Source of the DNA: Zygnema cylindricum | Lineage: Eukaryota > Streptophyta > Zygnematophyceae > Zygnematales > Zygnemataceae | Assembly (NCBI GenBank): GCA_037447655.1 | Contig: JBBHKE010001596.1 | Span: 55,001-87,163 of the forward strand | Reading direction: 5' to 3' | DNA: 32,163 nucleotides | Shown: positions 1-10,630 of the stretch, piece after piece | Position numbering within the stretch: the first letter of the stretch is position 1 | Layout of the letters: each line of letters begins with the position of its first letter | Notes under the pieces: model-generated | What the model was told of the DNA's origin: nothing | Databases searched by the model: none | What the model saw: only the letters and a program-made list of their open reading frames with translations | Translations under genes and position numbers: made by a program

Positions 1-392
1 AAACGTACCCACTTAGAAAAATCGATGAAACTAAATGATAAAAACGAGCGAATATTGTTTTTAAGTGCGTACTTTATTTTGACATTACGTGCACAATTTT
101 CTTTTTTCGTGCAAACGCGGCAAAGTCGCTGAACCGCAGATCTCAAATCTAAGGCGCAGGCTCAGGCCGTACATCTCCGTGTGAGTTTAATGCGGATTGA
201 CACGACAGAAATGCCGCACGAAAATTCGCAAAACGTACAGCACAAACCGTTTGCAATTAGTAGTATGTACCCGTTTGTCCGCATTCCGAACCTAGTGCAC
301 CGACAACAGTATGGTGCACCGACATCAACCGAAGAACACAGCTTTTTACGTACGCTGGCCAAACGTATCACCACATCCAAAGTTGATCAAAG
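1..392. other. Intergenic DNA, no gene recognised
   Basis: Unremarkable sequence of mixed composition. Short overlapping reading frames exist on both strands, but none has a recognisable motif, a splice context or a convincing protein composition. CGTAC-type words recur, as in much of the rest of the window. Confidence 0.5.
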
Positions 393-480
393 CATAGTTC
401 AAAAGTAGGCGTTTTTATGGTAGGCCTTTGGTAGGCGCACAAAACTCGCGCGGAGTAGGCATACTGTATGTGTGTGCGTT
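393..480. repeat. Damaged copy of the hAT-like MITE seen at 31177-31618
   Basis: The first roughly 46 bases, beginning CATAGTTCAAAAGTAGGCG, match the left end of the intact element at 31177 with only a few differences. Just inside, a stretch reading taggcatactgtatgtg resembles that element's right subterminal region (taggcatattgtatgtg). The right terminal repeat is absent, so this is a truncated, internally deleted copy. A further short match (tatcgtacgttgtgttatggg, about 630-650) to the internal repeat of the intact copy suggests the remnant may extend towards the copia-1 insertion. Confidence 0.6.
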
Positions 481-685
481 GTGCACACCCTTGTACGAAC
501 GTACAAATCTGACGTATCATCATAGTACAGCGCACGCCGCCAGACGAATTTTTTTAGCGAATTGACACGGCGTAGGATGACATTCCGCGGGAAAAAAAAA
601 CCCGAAAAAAAAAATGCAGACATAAGTCCTATCGTACGTTGTGTTATGGGCGGTAGGAATGACCGATGCACATGCTTGATAGCAT

Positions 686-690
686 GTGGA
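686..690. repeat. Target-site duplication of copia-1, left copy (GTGGA)
   Basis: The five bases GTGGA directly precede the TG that opens the left LTR. They recur directly after the CA that closes the right LTR at 7017-7021. Five-base duplications are usual for Ty1/copia integrases. Confidence 0.9.
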
Positions 691-902
691 TGTTGAAATA
701 ACTAGATTTTGGGTATTTTCTAGGTCTAAACAGATTAGCGCAAAAAGATAAGAAAAGTACATTCAACCTGCCTCCATCCCTTCTCTTTTGACCCCATACT
801 TATTGTAGTCACTGAAGGAGAGAGAGAGTGATGGAGCCATGGCTGCCTCTGCTCCATAGGCAAGACTAAAGAGTGACTTAAGTCACTTTCAACAAAAAGT
901 TG

Positions 903-985
903 AGTCCGGCAAGACTCGAACCTCCGACCGACAGAGCGCAGCGTAGCCGTTAGCTCTAACCAGTCTGTCGTAGAAGTCCGTTACG
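903..985 (-). other. tRNA-like block inside the copia-1 5' LTR (antisense)
   Basis: Read on the minus strand, this stretch has a D-arm/A-box-like segment (ctggttagagctaacggcta) followed by a T-arm/B-box-like segment (ggaggttcgagtcttgcc). The T-loop TTCGAGT is canonical and four of the five T-stem pairs can form. I cannot fold a full cloverleaf with a confident anticodon arm, so this is a tRNA-derived or tRNA-mimicking segment, not a tRNA gene. The same block occurs in the 3' LTR, and a diverged version is present in the copia-2 LTRs. Confidence 0.45.
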
Positions 986-1264
986 ATACATGGGGTTGGA
1001 TATTTATTTAAACTCATGTACGGTCCTGAAACCGATTAACTACAATATGAACTAAGGAACATAGAACTAGTTCAGTGCGACGTCATTTCGCACGAAACAA
1101 ATGAATCGGACATTTGTTTCGACGGCTAAAATTCAATGTCGGAATTAATCCTACGGCATAAATCGTTGCCGAGATATCGGAATGGTCACTTTGGCGTTTA
1201 TGGACGTGGCATGACCTGGCGCCACGTGGAGGGATAACATTTGGTTGTAGAAATTCCGTGGAGC

Positions 1265-1359
1265 GTACAGACGAGTGAAAGAGTGACACGCGTCCACTCA
1301 GCGGCCTTGTCGTACACATGCCGTACAGAAATGACATCGACAATAGTACCTTTCTGTAC
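1265..1359. promoter_or_regulatory. Cluster of GTAC motifs in copia-1 U3
   Basis: Five GTAC tetramers fall within about 95 bases (starting at 1265, 1312, 1323, 1346 and 1356), upstream of the TATA-like box at 1463. About one per 256 bases would be expected at random. GTAC is the core site of plant and green-algal SBP-box transcription factors; that any such factor binds here is inference. The copia-2 LTR has a comparable cluster. Confidence 0.4.
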
Positions 1360-1462
1360 TTTACAATTATGTGATTGGGTCGTAATGTAGTAGATAGGGT
1401 TTGTGAGAGAGAAGTAGGACTTAGAATATTTGTAGACAGTCACCTCCCCCTTGGGAGTTTTG

Positions 1463-1469
1463 TATAAAT
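1463..1469 (+). promoter_or_regulatory. TATA-like box of copia-1 5' LTR
   Basis: TATAAAT, about 200 bases before the gag ATG and retained at 6797-6803 in the 3' LTR. The surrounding block is one of the few parts conserved between the two copia families, which supports a core-promoter role. The transcription start itself is not visible. Confidence 0.5.
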
Positions 1470-1663
1470 TGGCATCTTTGCCACCTCATAACTTATCGAC
1501 TAGTTGGCCGTTTTCAGTGATTCTTTTTGCAACGGACTTAGGGGGGTCGAAGCTGCACAAGGGTGCAATCAGACTATCAGTTTGCCTTCATGGGCAGCAG
1601 TGGTTGTGGCTTGAAGTGGGTTAGTTAAACACTATCTAGAGGCATCCTGAATTCTGTAGTCCA

Positions 1664-2812
1664 ATGGAAGACACAGAATTTCAAGTTATGGGCCCACCCT
1701 CTAATGTGCCCACTTTCAATGGATCTGGGTTCATCTATTTGGAAGCCATGATGATGGGGGCTTTGTGTAAAAAACGATACTAGGGTATCGTAAATGGACA
1801 AGTGAAACATCCACCTTCGGGAACTCCACCAAGATTTGGAGGAGTAAGGTTTCTTGCAACAGCGATTGTTTCAGTGGAGGAGGCAGATGATGGGGACAAC
1901 AATGTGTCCTAAAAGGGGAAAGGGAAGGAGACACCCATCACTCCTATTGCCACGGCATTGGGAGCGGTGGCCGTGAAGACCGCAGAGAACGATACTCAAA
2001 TGTGGGAAGACGTAAACATGGCTGCCAACAACTTCATTCTAAGGCACCTCACTCAAGCTTTGGCCACCACTCACCTTCACATTTACAAGGCCGAGGAGTT
2101 GTGGGTGAGTTTGGTGGAGATTTATAGAGCAGGTACTATTCACGAGCTCCAGTTGGCTGAGCAAAAGTTATTGAATTACACTTACAAAGGAGGAAAGATG
2201 TTAGATTATTGTAATGATCTCTCTTGTTTGTATATGGAGATGGAAAGTGCCGGGTGGACAGGTACAATGAAGATGAAAGTTAACACTCTTATCATTAAGT
2301 TACCAGACGAGTACAAGAACATAGTTTACCGAGTACAGGAAATGACTGATAGTTCATGGAAGTGGAATACAGTGGTCCGGATGATACTTGTGCAGGAAAA
2401 CAAAATGGAGATTAGGAGAGGAGTAAAGAGCATTTAAGCTCTAGCTGCAGGAGGGGACCGATGGGGGAAGGACCCGAAGATACCGTACAAAGGGGAAAGA
2501 GGTCAGTCTGGAGGATCGAGGCCTTCAAAGGGTCTTTGTCATTTTTGCAAAAAACCGGGACACTTCATTGCAAATTCTGTCAAGCTGTCAAAGTTGAGGT
2601 TCCAAGAGAACCGTGGTGGGGGTTCTTCGGAAGGGAAGAATAAGGCACTTGTGGTCACAAAAGTGAAAGGGAAAACCGAGGACAAGTCATCTGAAGAGGA
2701 GGATGGGGAGCATTTTCTTGACAAGTTTTTGGAGGAGAAGGAGATCCCTTGGAAACAGAAGTGTGCTCTCAGAGCAATTCAGGAAGCTCCAACAAGAAGG
2801 ATAGATTATCGA
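1664..2812 (+). pseudogene. gag: Copia-1 gag (degenerate)
   Basis: The frame opens at ATG 1664, inside the 5' LTR, and runs through the primer site. In-frame stops lie at 1781 (TAG), 1910 (TAA) and 2435 (TAA). The longest open piece, 1958-2437, matches the copia-2 capsid region (for example ILRHLTQ, LPDEYKNIVYRVQ, MILVQENKMEIRRG). A zinc knuckle of the form CHFCKKPGHF follows near 2540, but the last cysteine is replaced by serine, so the CCHC motif is broken. There is no stop at the position where copia-2 has TAG; the codon here is CAA (Gln). The frame leads to the protease region, where it is lost near 2805-2815. Confidence 0.9.
1684..1698 (+). other. Copia-1 primer-binding site for half-tRNA-iMet
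   Basis: The 15 bases after the LTR read AGTTATGGGCCCACC. They complement the anticodon stem-loop of plant initiator tRNA-Met at 14 of 15 positions; the first base is A where G would pair. The usual plant copia site, TGGTATCAGAGC, pairs with the tRNA 3' end and is not present. The site is translated in the gag frame as part of Q-V-M-G-P-P. Confidence 0.7.
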
Positions 2813-5800
2813 CTCAGGTGCATCCATGCATATGTGTCGTGATAAGCATCTCTTTACTAAGCTAAGAAAAATCCTTACTCAAGAGATGGAGTATGGGGAT
2901 GGGAGAGTGGTTACAACAGATCTAGTGGGATCGGTAGATGTGAAAGTCTTAGAAGAGGGAAAGACTTCTATACTCACCTTCTTAGATGTACTCTTCATTC
3001 CTCTGATGAGTAAAAATCTTATCTCTACGTCTGTGTTAGATGACAAAGAGTTTGATATCTTCACTAGAAAGGGAGTTTTTACAACTAAGTATGGGGATGA
3101 AGTTTACCCACGACAGATAAGGGTAGCCAAGGAATGTTTAGGCTTAACCTTAGTAATGAAATTAAGAATGCTTACTAAGTTGGTGTCCCAAAGTTGATGA
3201 TTTGGCATAAGCGATTGGGGCATGTGCATTTTCATAGATTGAGGGAAATGAAAAAACTTGGTGTAGTAGAAGGCATTCATGAAATGAAATGGGGATAATG
3301 AAATGATGGATGATTGTAGTGGCTATTCTCAAGGTAAGGCTCACAAACATCCCTTTCCCAAACCCGCCACATATAGAGGTGAGAAAGTACTAGATCTAGT
3401 TCACACAAAATATCTGGGGACCTACAAAAGTACCTTCGGTTGGAGGAAAGAGGTTTATGTTGACAATAACCGATGAATGGTCTAGATACTCTAGAGTTTA
3501 CTTCTTAAAAACAAAGTCTGAAACATAAACTTACTTCAAAGAAAATAAAGTATGGAGTAAGAAGTTGCATGGAACCCCCATTAAGAGAATAAGGAGTGAT
3601 AATGGGGGGGGATATACCTCTAACCAGTTTGAGGAATACTAAAGAGATGAGGGAGTTCAGCACCAGAAAACTGTACCATATAACCCAGAACAAAATGGGG
3701 TAGCTGAGAGGTTGAACCGAACACTAAGAGATAGTGCATGCAGTATGTTGGCCGACAAGAAAATAGGAAAGAGATTTTGGGCAGAAGCCATGAACTATGC
3801 CAACTACATTAAGAATACAATCCTTACCTCAGTTGTAAAGGGAATGGCACCTTATGAGAGATGGGTTGGAAGGAAACCAGATATCTCTCACCTTAAAGTA
3901 TTCGGTAGCCAAGTTTACAGTCTTGACACCGATAAGAAAAACTGGAAACTAAATGTTAAGGGAAAACCTGGATACTTTGTAGGATATGATGAGGATGTCA
4001 AGGGATATTTTGTCTATGACTTAGCAAAGAGAGATATCATTCGGGTCAAACACCTAGTTGTCATGGATGAAGGGAAGTCATTTGACCCTTTTAAATATAC
4101 CAAAGAAGATAAGAATCAGATTTGAGTGCGAAAGTGAGGAGGACTCCATCCTTCCCGAAAGGGACATGAGTGAAACATGGATTGCAGACTCAAGGAAGAT
4201 CCAAGACACAAAAGACCCACCGTAAATCTCACATATTCTTATGGACTTCAAGGAGACATAAAAGGAGGAACCAGAACCGGCTTCCATAGATAGAGAAGCC
4301 GATGAGACAGTAAGGAGAAATCCAAGACTTCCCTCCATCCCAGCTTCAAAGTTTGAGGGGGGGAGAAGGAGTAGCAAAAGGATTCACGAAAAACAAGCCG
4401 CTCACAAGGTAACTAAGCTATCTCGCCCAGATGAGCTTCAGTCATACTAAGATGCAGTAAACAGTCCGAAGAAAGACACATAGATTAGAGCCATAAATGA
4501 TGAGATGGCCTCTATCATAAAAGCAAATACTTGGGAACTAGCGAACTGTCCTCCGGACAAAAAACCGATTGGTTGTAAATGGGTATTTAAACTAAAACTG
4601 AACCCAGATAATACCATTGAGAGATATAAGGCTCGATAAGTAGCAAAGGGGTTCACCCAAAAGGTGGGGATTGACTATGAGGAGACTCTTGTTGTAGTTG
4701 TTCGGTTCCCATCAATAAGGATCCTCCTCTGTCTGGCAGCAACGAAAGATATGGAAATACACCATATGGATATTAAGACAGCCTTTGTTAACGGTGAGTT
4801 AAAGGAAGAAATTTTCTTGAGGCAACCAGAGGGATTTGTGGAGGAAGGAGAAAAGAGCAAAGTGTGCAGGTTCATAAAGTCCTTATATGGACAGAAGCAG
4901 GCTCACGACAGTGGAATAAGAAACTAGATGAGTTTCTCACCAGTCTGGGATATATCCAGATCAGCTCTGACCATTCTATCTACATGTTTGAAGATGAGAA
5001 AGGTGTCATTTTTATTGCAATTTATGTGGATGATCTGCTTGTGTTAAGTAAATCTTTAGAAAAGATCAATAAGTTAAATAAAGATCTTAGAAGCAGATTT
5101 GATTTCATTGATTTAGGGGAGGCAAGATACATTTTGGGGATCCAAATGGAGAGAGATAGGGGGGAAAGGATTATCAGACTTACTCAGAAAGAAGCAATAG
5201 GTAATATGCTTGAGAAATTCCAGATAAAAAAGGCAAACAGTCGTACCACTCCCATGGACTTGAAGAAAGTAAGTGATCGGAGTGTAGAAGGAGGAGTGAT
5301 AATTTTAGATAATTAGATGAGTCTAGAGGAGAGAGTGTTTATGAAGTCTATTCCTTATAGACAGGTCGTAGGAAGTTTGATCTACTTTATGAACTATACA
5401 AGGCCGGACATAGCGGTAGCAGTAGGAGTCTTAACAATCCTAGGAAGAAAGATTGGTAGGACGCCAAGAGAGTCATGAGATATCTGGTAGGAACCAGAGA
5501 GTTATGGTTGCATCTGGGAGGGGAGCATAGTGATATCACTACTTGGAGTGATGCCAGTTATGGGGATGCACCTATGAGAAGATGTACTTCTAGGTATGTG
5601 TTGTATGTGGGGGAAGAGGCTTGTTGTTGGAGCAGCAAGCAACAAAAGGTGGTTGCTCAGTCTACTATGGAGGCTGAGTACATGGCCTCTTGTTCGGCTG
5701 TGAAGGAGTTGATGTGGGTCAAATCTTTGTTGCAAGAATTGGGGTATATGAAAGAGGGAGTGCATGAAGTTTTTTGTGATAATCAGGCTGCCATTGCTAT

Positions 5801-6011
5801 TGCAACCACTCCAAAACGTCATTTCAAGGCTAAACATATCGACATGAGATTGAGCTCCGTGAGGGAAAAAGTTGAAAATAGAATTGTAAATCTTGTGTAT
5901 AAATGCGATAAAGAAATGGTGGCTAACATGATGACCAAACCTGTGCCCTCTCCCAAGGTAAAATATTGTAGGGAAAAATATGGATTAAAAGAAAAGTTAA
6001 AATTAGACTAG
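2805..6011 (+). pseudogene. pol: Copia-1 pol (degenerate: protease, integrase, RT, RNase H)
   Basis: A broken polyprotein lies in several frames. The protease active-site region near 2805-2830 is frameshifted away from its DSGA motif. Integrase fragments include a W-H-K-R-L-G-H zinc-binding segment near 3200 and DNGG followed by G where copia-2 has E (near 3600); a clean 137-aa stretch runs at 3712-4125. RT pieces at 4664-4927 and 4864-5316 retain YVDDLL. RNase H at 5475-6011 keeps SDASYGD, STMEAEY and CDNQAAI and ends at TAG 6009-6011. At least five frameshifts or stops separate these parts. The order and residues match copia-2 pol almost throughout. No functional product is expected. Confidence 0.92.
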
Positions 6012-6025
6012 AAAATAATGGGGGT
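6012..6025 (+). other. Copia-1 polypurine tract
   Basis: A purine-rich run ending in GGGGG sits directly between the pol stop and the TG of the 3' LTR, the position expected for plus-strand priming. Confidence 0.75.
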
Positions 6026-7016
6026 GTTGAAATAACTAGTTTTTGGGTATTTTCTAGGTCTAAATAGATTACCGCAAAAAAATAAGAAAAGTACATGCAA
6101 CGTGCCTCCATCCCTTCCCTCTTGCCCCCTTACTTGTTGTAGTCACTGAAAGAGAGAGAGAGTGATAGAGCCATGGCTGCCTCAGCTCCATAGGTTGGAC
6201 TAAAGAGTGACTTAAGTCACTCTCAACAAAAGGTTGAGTCTGGCAGGACTCGAACCTTCGACCGACAGAGCGCGGCGTAGCCGTTAGCTCTAACCAGTCT
6301 GTCGTAGAAGTCCGTTACGATACATGGGGTAGGATATTTATTTAAACTCATGTACGGTCCTGAAACCGATTAACTACAATATGAACTAAGGAACATAGAA
6401 CTAGTTCAGAGCAACGTCATTTCGCATGAAACAAATGAATCGGACATTTGTTTCAACGGCTAAAATTCAATGTCGGATTTAATCCTACGGCATACATCGT
6501 TGCCGAGATCTTGGAATGGTCACTTTGGCGTTTATGGACGTGGCATGACCTGGCGCCACGTGGAGGGATAACATTTGGTTGTAGAAATTCCGAGGAGCGT
6601 ACAGACAAGTGAAAGACTGACACGCGTCCACTCAGCGGCCTTGTCGTACACATGCTGTACAGAAAGGACATCGGCAATAGTACCTTTCTGTACTTTACAA
6701 TTATGTGATTGGGTCTTACTGAAGTAGATAGGGTTTGTGAGAGAGAAGTAGGACTTAGAATATTTTTAGACATTCACCTCTCCCTTGGGAGTTTTGTATA
6801 AATTGGCATCTTTGCTAACTAATAACTTATCGCCAGGTTGGCCGTTTTCAGTGATTCTTTTTGCAACGGACTCAGGGGAGTCCAAGCTGCACAAAAGTCC
6901 GGTTTGACTGTCATTTTGCCTTCTTGGGCAGTAGTGGTGTGGCTTGAATTGGGTTAGTTAAACCCTATCTAGAGGCTTCCTAAATTTTGTAGTCCAATGG
7001 AGGACACATAATTTCA
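6026..7016 (+). repeat. Copia-1 3' LTR
   Basis: This 991-bp copy of 691-1683 ends AATTTCA, followed by the GTGGA target duplication. It keeps the antisense tRNA-like block, the GTAC motifs, the TATAAAT box (6797-6803) and an in-LTR ATG equivalent to the gag start. Scattered substitutions against the 5' LTR indicate considerable age. Confidence 0.93.
6233..6315 (-). other. tRNA-like block inside the copia-1 3' LTR (antisense)
   Basis: Minus-strand reading gives a D-arm-like ctggttagagctaacggcta and a T-arm-like aaggttcgagtcctgcc. The T-arm differs from the 5' LTR copy in two positions but keeps the TTCGAGT loop. Confidence 0.45.
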
Positions 7017-7021
7017 GTGGA
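7017..7021. repeat. Target-site duplication of copia-1, right copy (GTGGA)
   Basis: GTGGA directly follows the CA end of the 3' LTR and is identical to 686-690. Confidence 0.9.
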
Positions 7022-8807
7022 AAGGGTAAATCATGAACTATTTATAATTTTTATATGGTTAATGTTGAACCTGTATGTAAAGAGTTATAGTGAGTCAAAG
7101 TGATCTTTTAGAAAAGGTGTGATTTGGTCATTATTGCTCGGAACAACTTGGGAATTTGGCACTCTATTGAATCGCGAGACGGGATGGTTGAATGGTTCAG
7201 AAAACTTGTATGACTCACTAATGAAATGATCCTAATCCACCACCGATTCTCATTCGTTGGATTCAACAGAGGATTGAGCTTGGACCAAGAGTCCCCTTTA
7301 GAAAGTTCTTTTAACATATAGGGAGGAATTGTACAATACAAGAACTTTGTCTTTTAGGCTGTGTTTAGAGAGAAAAGGAAAAATAAAAGATAGTGAGAAA
7401 AAGAGACACAAAAAGACAAAGAGAAAAAAATTATAGAGAAAGAGAGACAAAACACAAAAGAATCAAGTAAATACAGAAGATAGAAAAGCAAAGGAACAAA
7501 AGTAGAGAGAGAAGAAAAGAGCGAGAAAAATACACAAAAAGATAAGGAGAAAAATGAAATTAAAAAAAAAAACGGGAAAAGAAAACGAAACAATAAAGAG
7601 AGATGAAAGGAGATTAAAAAGAAGAAAAAATAGAGAGAAAAAAAAAGAAAATGAACGATACAAAAAAAATAAAAAATAGAAAGAAAACAAAGCAATAAAG
7701 AGAGACGGAGGACTTTCAATTCGATGTCTTCTTTTTTGTGTCTTTTACTTCATTGCTTTATACTGATGGTTACACATACTTTTTGGATGTATTGTTGAAG
7801 TGTGAATGCTTTTAGATCAACCTTCACTTAGAGTAAGATATTCAAAGTAATAGGGAAGCAAAAAACATTAACAAACACCTTTACTTCCAGCACAGTTGAA
7901 GGGACGCCTTGGGGCTAAGGGCAAGAAGGTTCCTAGCGTATTAGAAGAAAAGGGTTTTAGTCTGAGGAGCCATAAATCTTAAAAAACTTTGCTTACCGTG
8001 ACAAATTATGTTTGGGACTCGTGCTTTGGTTTCTAAATCCGGGCAGCTTGGCAACTGCTTAATTCTTGTTTGAAAAAAGAGAGGGCGCCCCTCAAAGTGC
8101 ATGCACAAATTTGGGATCCTGCCTATAGGGAACGGTTGAGGTCACCACAAGGGTTGTGGGTAGGGAAAACCAAATTCCACAATCAAAAAATCACAAAACC
8201 TTCGCTCTAAAGGGAAGTCAAGGGTGGGACTGAGGTTACAAAAGAGAATCGTGAAAGAAGTGCCCTTGAAAATGGGTAGCCGAGGAAACAAGACACTCAA
8301 TGCTCGGTTGGTCGAGTCTACTCTATGGCCAATGGAGATTAAGACACACGCTGTTGTGGGCTTGACATTGTGAACCGTATATATATATGGAAATAAAGGA
8401 AATAATAAAACCTATAGAGTGTCATAATCATATGATGTCTATTATATCTATGTTAACGCCAAACCGTAAACAAAATCTTGACTTTTTAACATTCTGAACT
8501 CGAGAAATGGTAGTTGTAAACGCTTTATAACTTATCACCATGTTGAATATATTTTTTTCCCTTTTTCTCGCTTTGTTTTGTGTTTCCATACCCTGTGCCC
8601 TCTATCCCCACTATTTTTGCACATCACCCACTCATGAATCTCAACCACTTCTCTCCAACTCTCACCTTCTCATTATTCCTATAAATGTATAAGTTGGAAA
8701 CCTCGCCACAAGTACTACATGGAACATTGCATTAAGTTTTACAAAAAACAAAAAATAACGAATTAAATATGGATCACATAAGTTTTGCTATCGATGTCTC
8801 TGAGCAA
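7022..8807. other. Intergenic DNA without recognisable gene
   Basis: Apart from the purine-rich tract at 7363-7715, I see no conserved protein motif, splice-bounded exon or RNA gene. The stretch from about 7890 to 8370 is less AT-rich than its surroundings and could hide a short exon or old transposon debris, but nothing identifies it. Confidence 0.45.
7363..7715. repeat. Degenerate purine-rich (A/G) low-complexity tract
   Basis: About 350 bases almost free of C and T on the plus strand, built from interspersed GAGAAA, AAAGA and ACAAA words with no fixed period. The long minus-strand frames across it encode only F/S/L-rich low-complexity peptide and are not genes. Confidence 0.8.
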
Positions 8808-8810
8808 TAA

Positions 8811-10016
8811 GGGTATGTCTCCAAATGCCAAAGTAAGGGTTTTTTTATGTCATTTCCCTCTAAAACGTAGCGTTGTACTGTTTAAGTTACAAACGTACAA
8901 AGAAATAGAAAAAAATAGAATTACATTTCCGTCATCGTCGAACTTAGAATGCACTACACTGCGAATAGTAATTAACGTAATGAAATAATTAGTGTAAAAA
9001 AAATGTAAACAACTAATTAGTGCTCTTACCTCTAATTTGGGTTTGCGTTTTTTTTTTTTTTTTCAAATTTACTCTTATTTATCAATAACTTTAATTTGAG
9101 TTTCTTTCCGTACTAATTATCCGTGCTGCAACGTACAGTTTCATGTCATTATGACGTTTGCACTATGTCGTCTGTGAAAACGGAGTTACATGATAACGGC
9201 ATGTATTAAATCATTTTTGTACTTTTTTAGTTAATAAAGTACAATTTTGGACGGTCTGACACCGATCGTACGCCACACTATTTAAAACGGCGCTATATTG
9301 GAGTTGTTGACGCTAATTCAAAAGAGTACCTTAAATAATGTAAAAAATAATTTAGAATCATGTACTCTCTTTAGAGTGATAAAGTCAAAATTTGGGGCAC
9401 GGAATTACCGTACGTAACGCTAATTACAATTCACGGTGTACATGTCATCTTGTGTTTTTCGACCCACAGCCACGTGAAGAAATCTCATCTTCAAACTTCA
9501 TTTTAAAACACATAGGTGATCTATTTTAAATTAAAGTATCACCGCTAAACAAATAGGAACACCTATATGCACGTGTCAATATTTTTTAAAATTTTCAAAC
9601 GATTTCAAACGACGAGGAAAATTACACAATTGGTTTCGTTTTGTCCGTCTGCGTCCGGTACATATTTTTTCCTCAGGGGTCTCAAGATTACGATGCCATT
9701 TCACGTCGACCGAACAAGAGATGCAACGGCGAAGCACATCTTTTTGAACCATGAAACGGCACAGGATGTAAGGCGGTACAACTACAATGTCACGGAAAGA
9801 CATGCACCGTCATAAGCTATTACAAAAAATAATGTGCGTCATCACAGATTGTAGATGTTGATAGCAATTACGGGCATTGTCGATGTATACAATCGTCACA
9901 CCATTTAGAAACAATTTCGTTTGTAACACATTAGGGCACTTCAAAAACCGTGTTCGGATAATCTGCATTAAAATACAAAGTAGCTTCGCTAAGTTACAAG
10001 TACATGGAGACATACC
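8811..10016. mobile_element. Old non-autonomous TIR element, family A copy 1
   Basis: The left end GGGTATGTCTCCAAATG and the reverse complement of the right end, GGTATGTCTCCATGTAC, form imperfect terminal inverted repeats. The flanks are TAA on the left and TTA on the right. Internal landmarks occur in the same order as in copy 2 (15610-16573): a tcatcttcaaactt segment near 9487, a GGTGAT...ATCACC hairpin near 9515, a gcacgtgtcaa segment near 9570, an aggggtctcaag...gccatttc segment near 9676, and cttcgctaa...gttacaagtacatgg at the right end. No transposase coding is visible. The copy is much diverged. Confidence 0.5.
9505..9543. other. Internal hairpin of family A copy 1
   Basis: GGTGAT and ATCACC, separated by an AT-rich spacer, can pair. 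This is the counterpart of the perfect palindrome at 15848-15865 in copy 2 and the imperfect one near 29397-29415 in copy 3. Confidence 0.4.
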
Positions 10017-10019
10017 TTA

Positions 10020-10630
10020 GGATACCACAACACACCATGAACGGGACACAGTCCGACAAAAAACATAAGTGCAATCACACATTAGAGAAAACAACAAAAA
10101 TTACACCAAGGAAACAAAACTCTTGAAATACCCTTAAAAAACCCTTAAACCCTTTAGAGAAAACTCAAACGACCCTAAAAAACAAAAGAAATGGTCCAAC
10201 CATCATATACACACTCATGAGAAGATTAATGAACATTTTTATAGGATATAATTCGATAAAAATGAAATGATGGATAAATGGATGCTTGTATCCCTTTAAA
10301 TGGTCAAATCCTTACCTTAACTCCAATAAGAACACAAAAATTGATACAAACTCAAAAAAAGAAAAGGATAAAATGGGACAAAAAAACAAGAGAGAGGCGC
10401 TACACGGAAAAAGACTCCAGAGAATTCTCAATTAAGGTTAAAAAAAAAAAATGTTCCCTTAAAACTAAAAAAACTGTAAAAGAAAAGGGAGAGAAAATTA
10501 AGAATACCTCTTTGAATCTGAAGTTAAAAGAAGACTAGAATAACTTTCTACATTTTCAACAAAAAAAAAACAAAAAAACAAACAAACAAATAACTTCTAT
10601 TTATGGCGGTAAAAAGGAAAAGACTTTCTT
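10020..10630. other. AT-rich downstream region of the GT92 gene
   Basis: Strongly A-rich on the plus strand, with short CCCTTAAA/CCCTAAA-like words around 10130-10180 and an A/AAC-rich run at 10555-10600. The 3' untranslated region of the minus-strand gene must lie within its right part. The 86-codon plus-strand frame at 10278 is K-rich low complexity and not a credible gene. Confidence 0.5.

Larger units (their letters stand above)
691..1683 (+). repeat. Copia-1 5' LTR
   Basis: This 993-bp LTR opens TGTTGAAATAAC and closes AATTTCA. It matches 6026-7016 along its length. From the left it contains a GA-repeat stretch near 816-828, an antisense tRNA-like block (903-985), a cluster of five GTAC motifs (1265-1359), and a TATA-like TATAAAT at 1463-1469. 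The leader that follows resembles the copia-2 leader (ataactta, then attctttttgcaa). The gag ATG at 1664 lies inside the LTR. Confidence 0.93.
691..7016 (+). mobile_element. Copia-1: full-length, degenerate Ty1/copia retrotransposon
   Basis: A 6.3-kb element bounded by two direct LTRs (691-1683 and 6026-7016) and a GTGGA target duplication. The internal order is primer-binding site, gag, protease, integrase, reverse transcriptase, RNase H, polypurine tract, which is the Ty1/copia order. Protein identity to copia-2 (19983-26415) is clear throughout, but the LTRs are a different family with only the promoter and leader portions shared. The coding region has several stops and frameshifts, and the two LTRs already differ at about ten positions within their first hundred bases. 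It is therefore an old, non-autonomous insertion, much older than copia-2. Confidence 0.95.

Noticed and set aside
162-408. Two overlapping 72-75 aa frames on opposite strands
   Set aside because: No motif, no homology I recognise and no splice or promoter context; typical chance frames.
903-985. Functional tRNA gene
   Set aside because: T-arm and D-arm resemblance is real, but acceptor and anticodon stems do not form convincingly and the block repeats in both LTRs.
7354-7719. A 121-aa F/L/S-rich minus-strand frame resembling a membrane protein
   Set aside because: It is the reverse of an A/G-rich low-complexity tract; hydrophobicity comes from poly-T/C composition.
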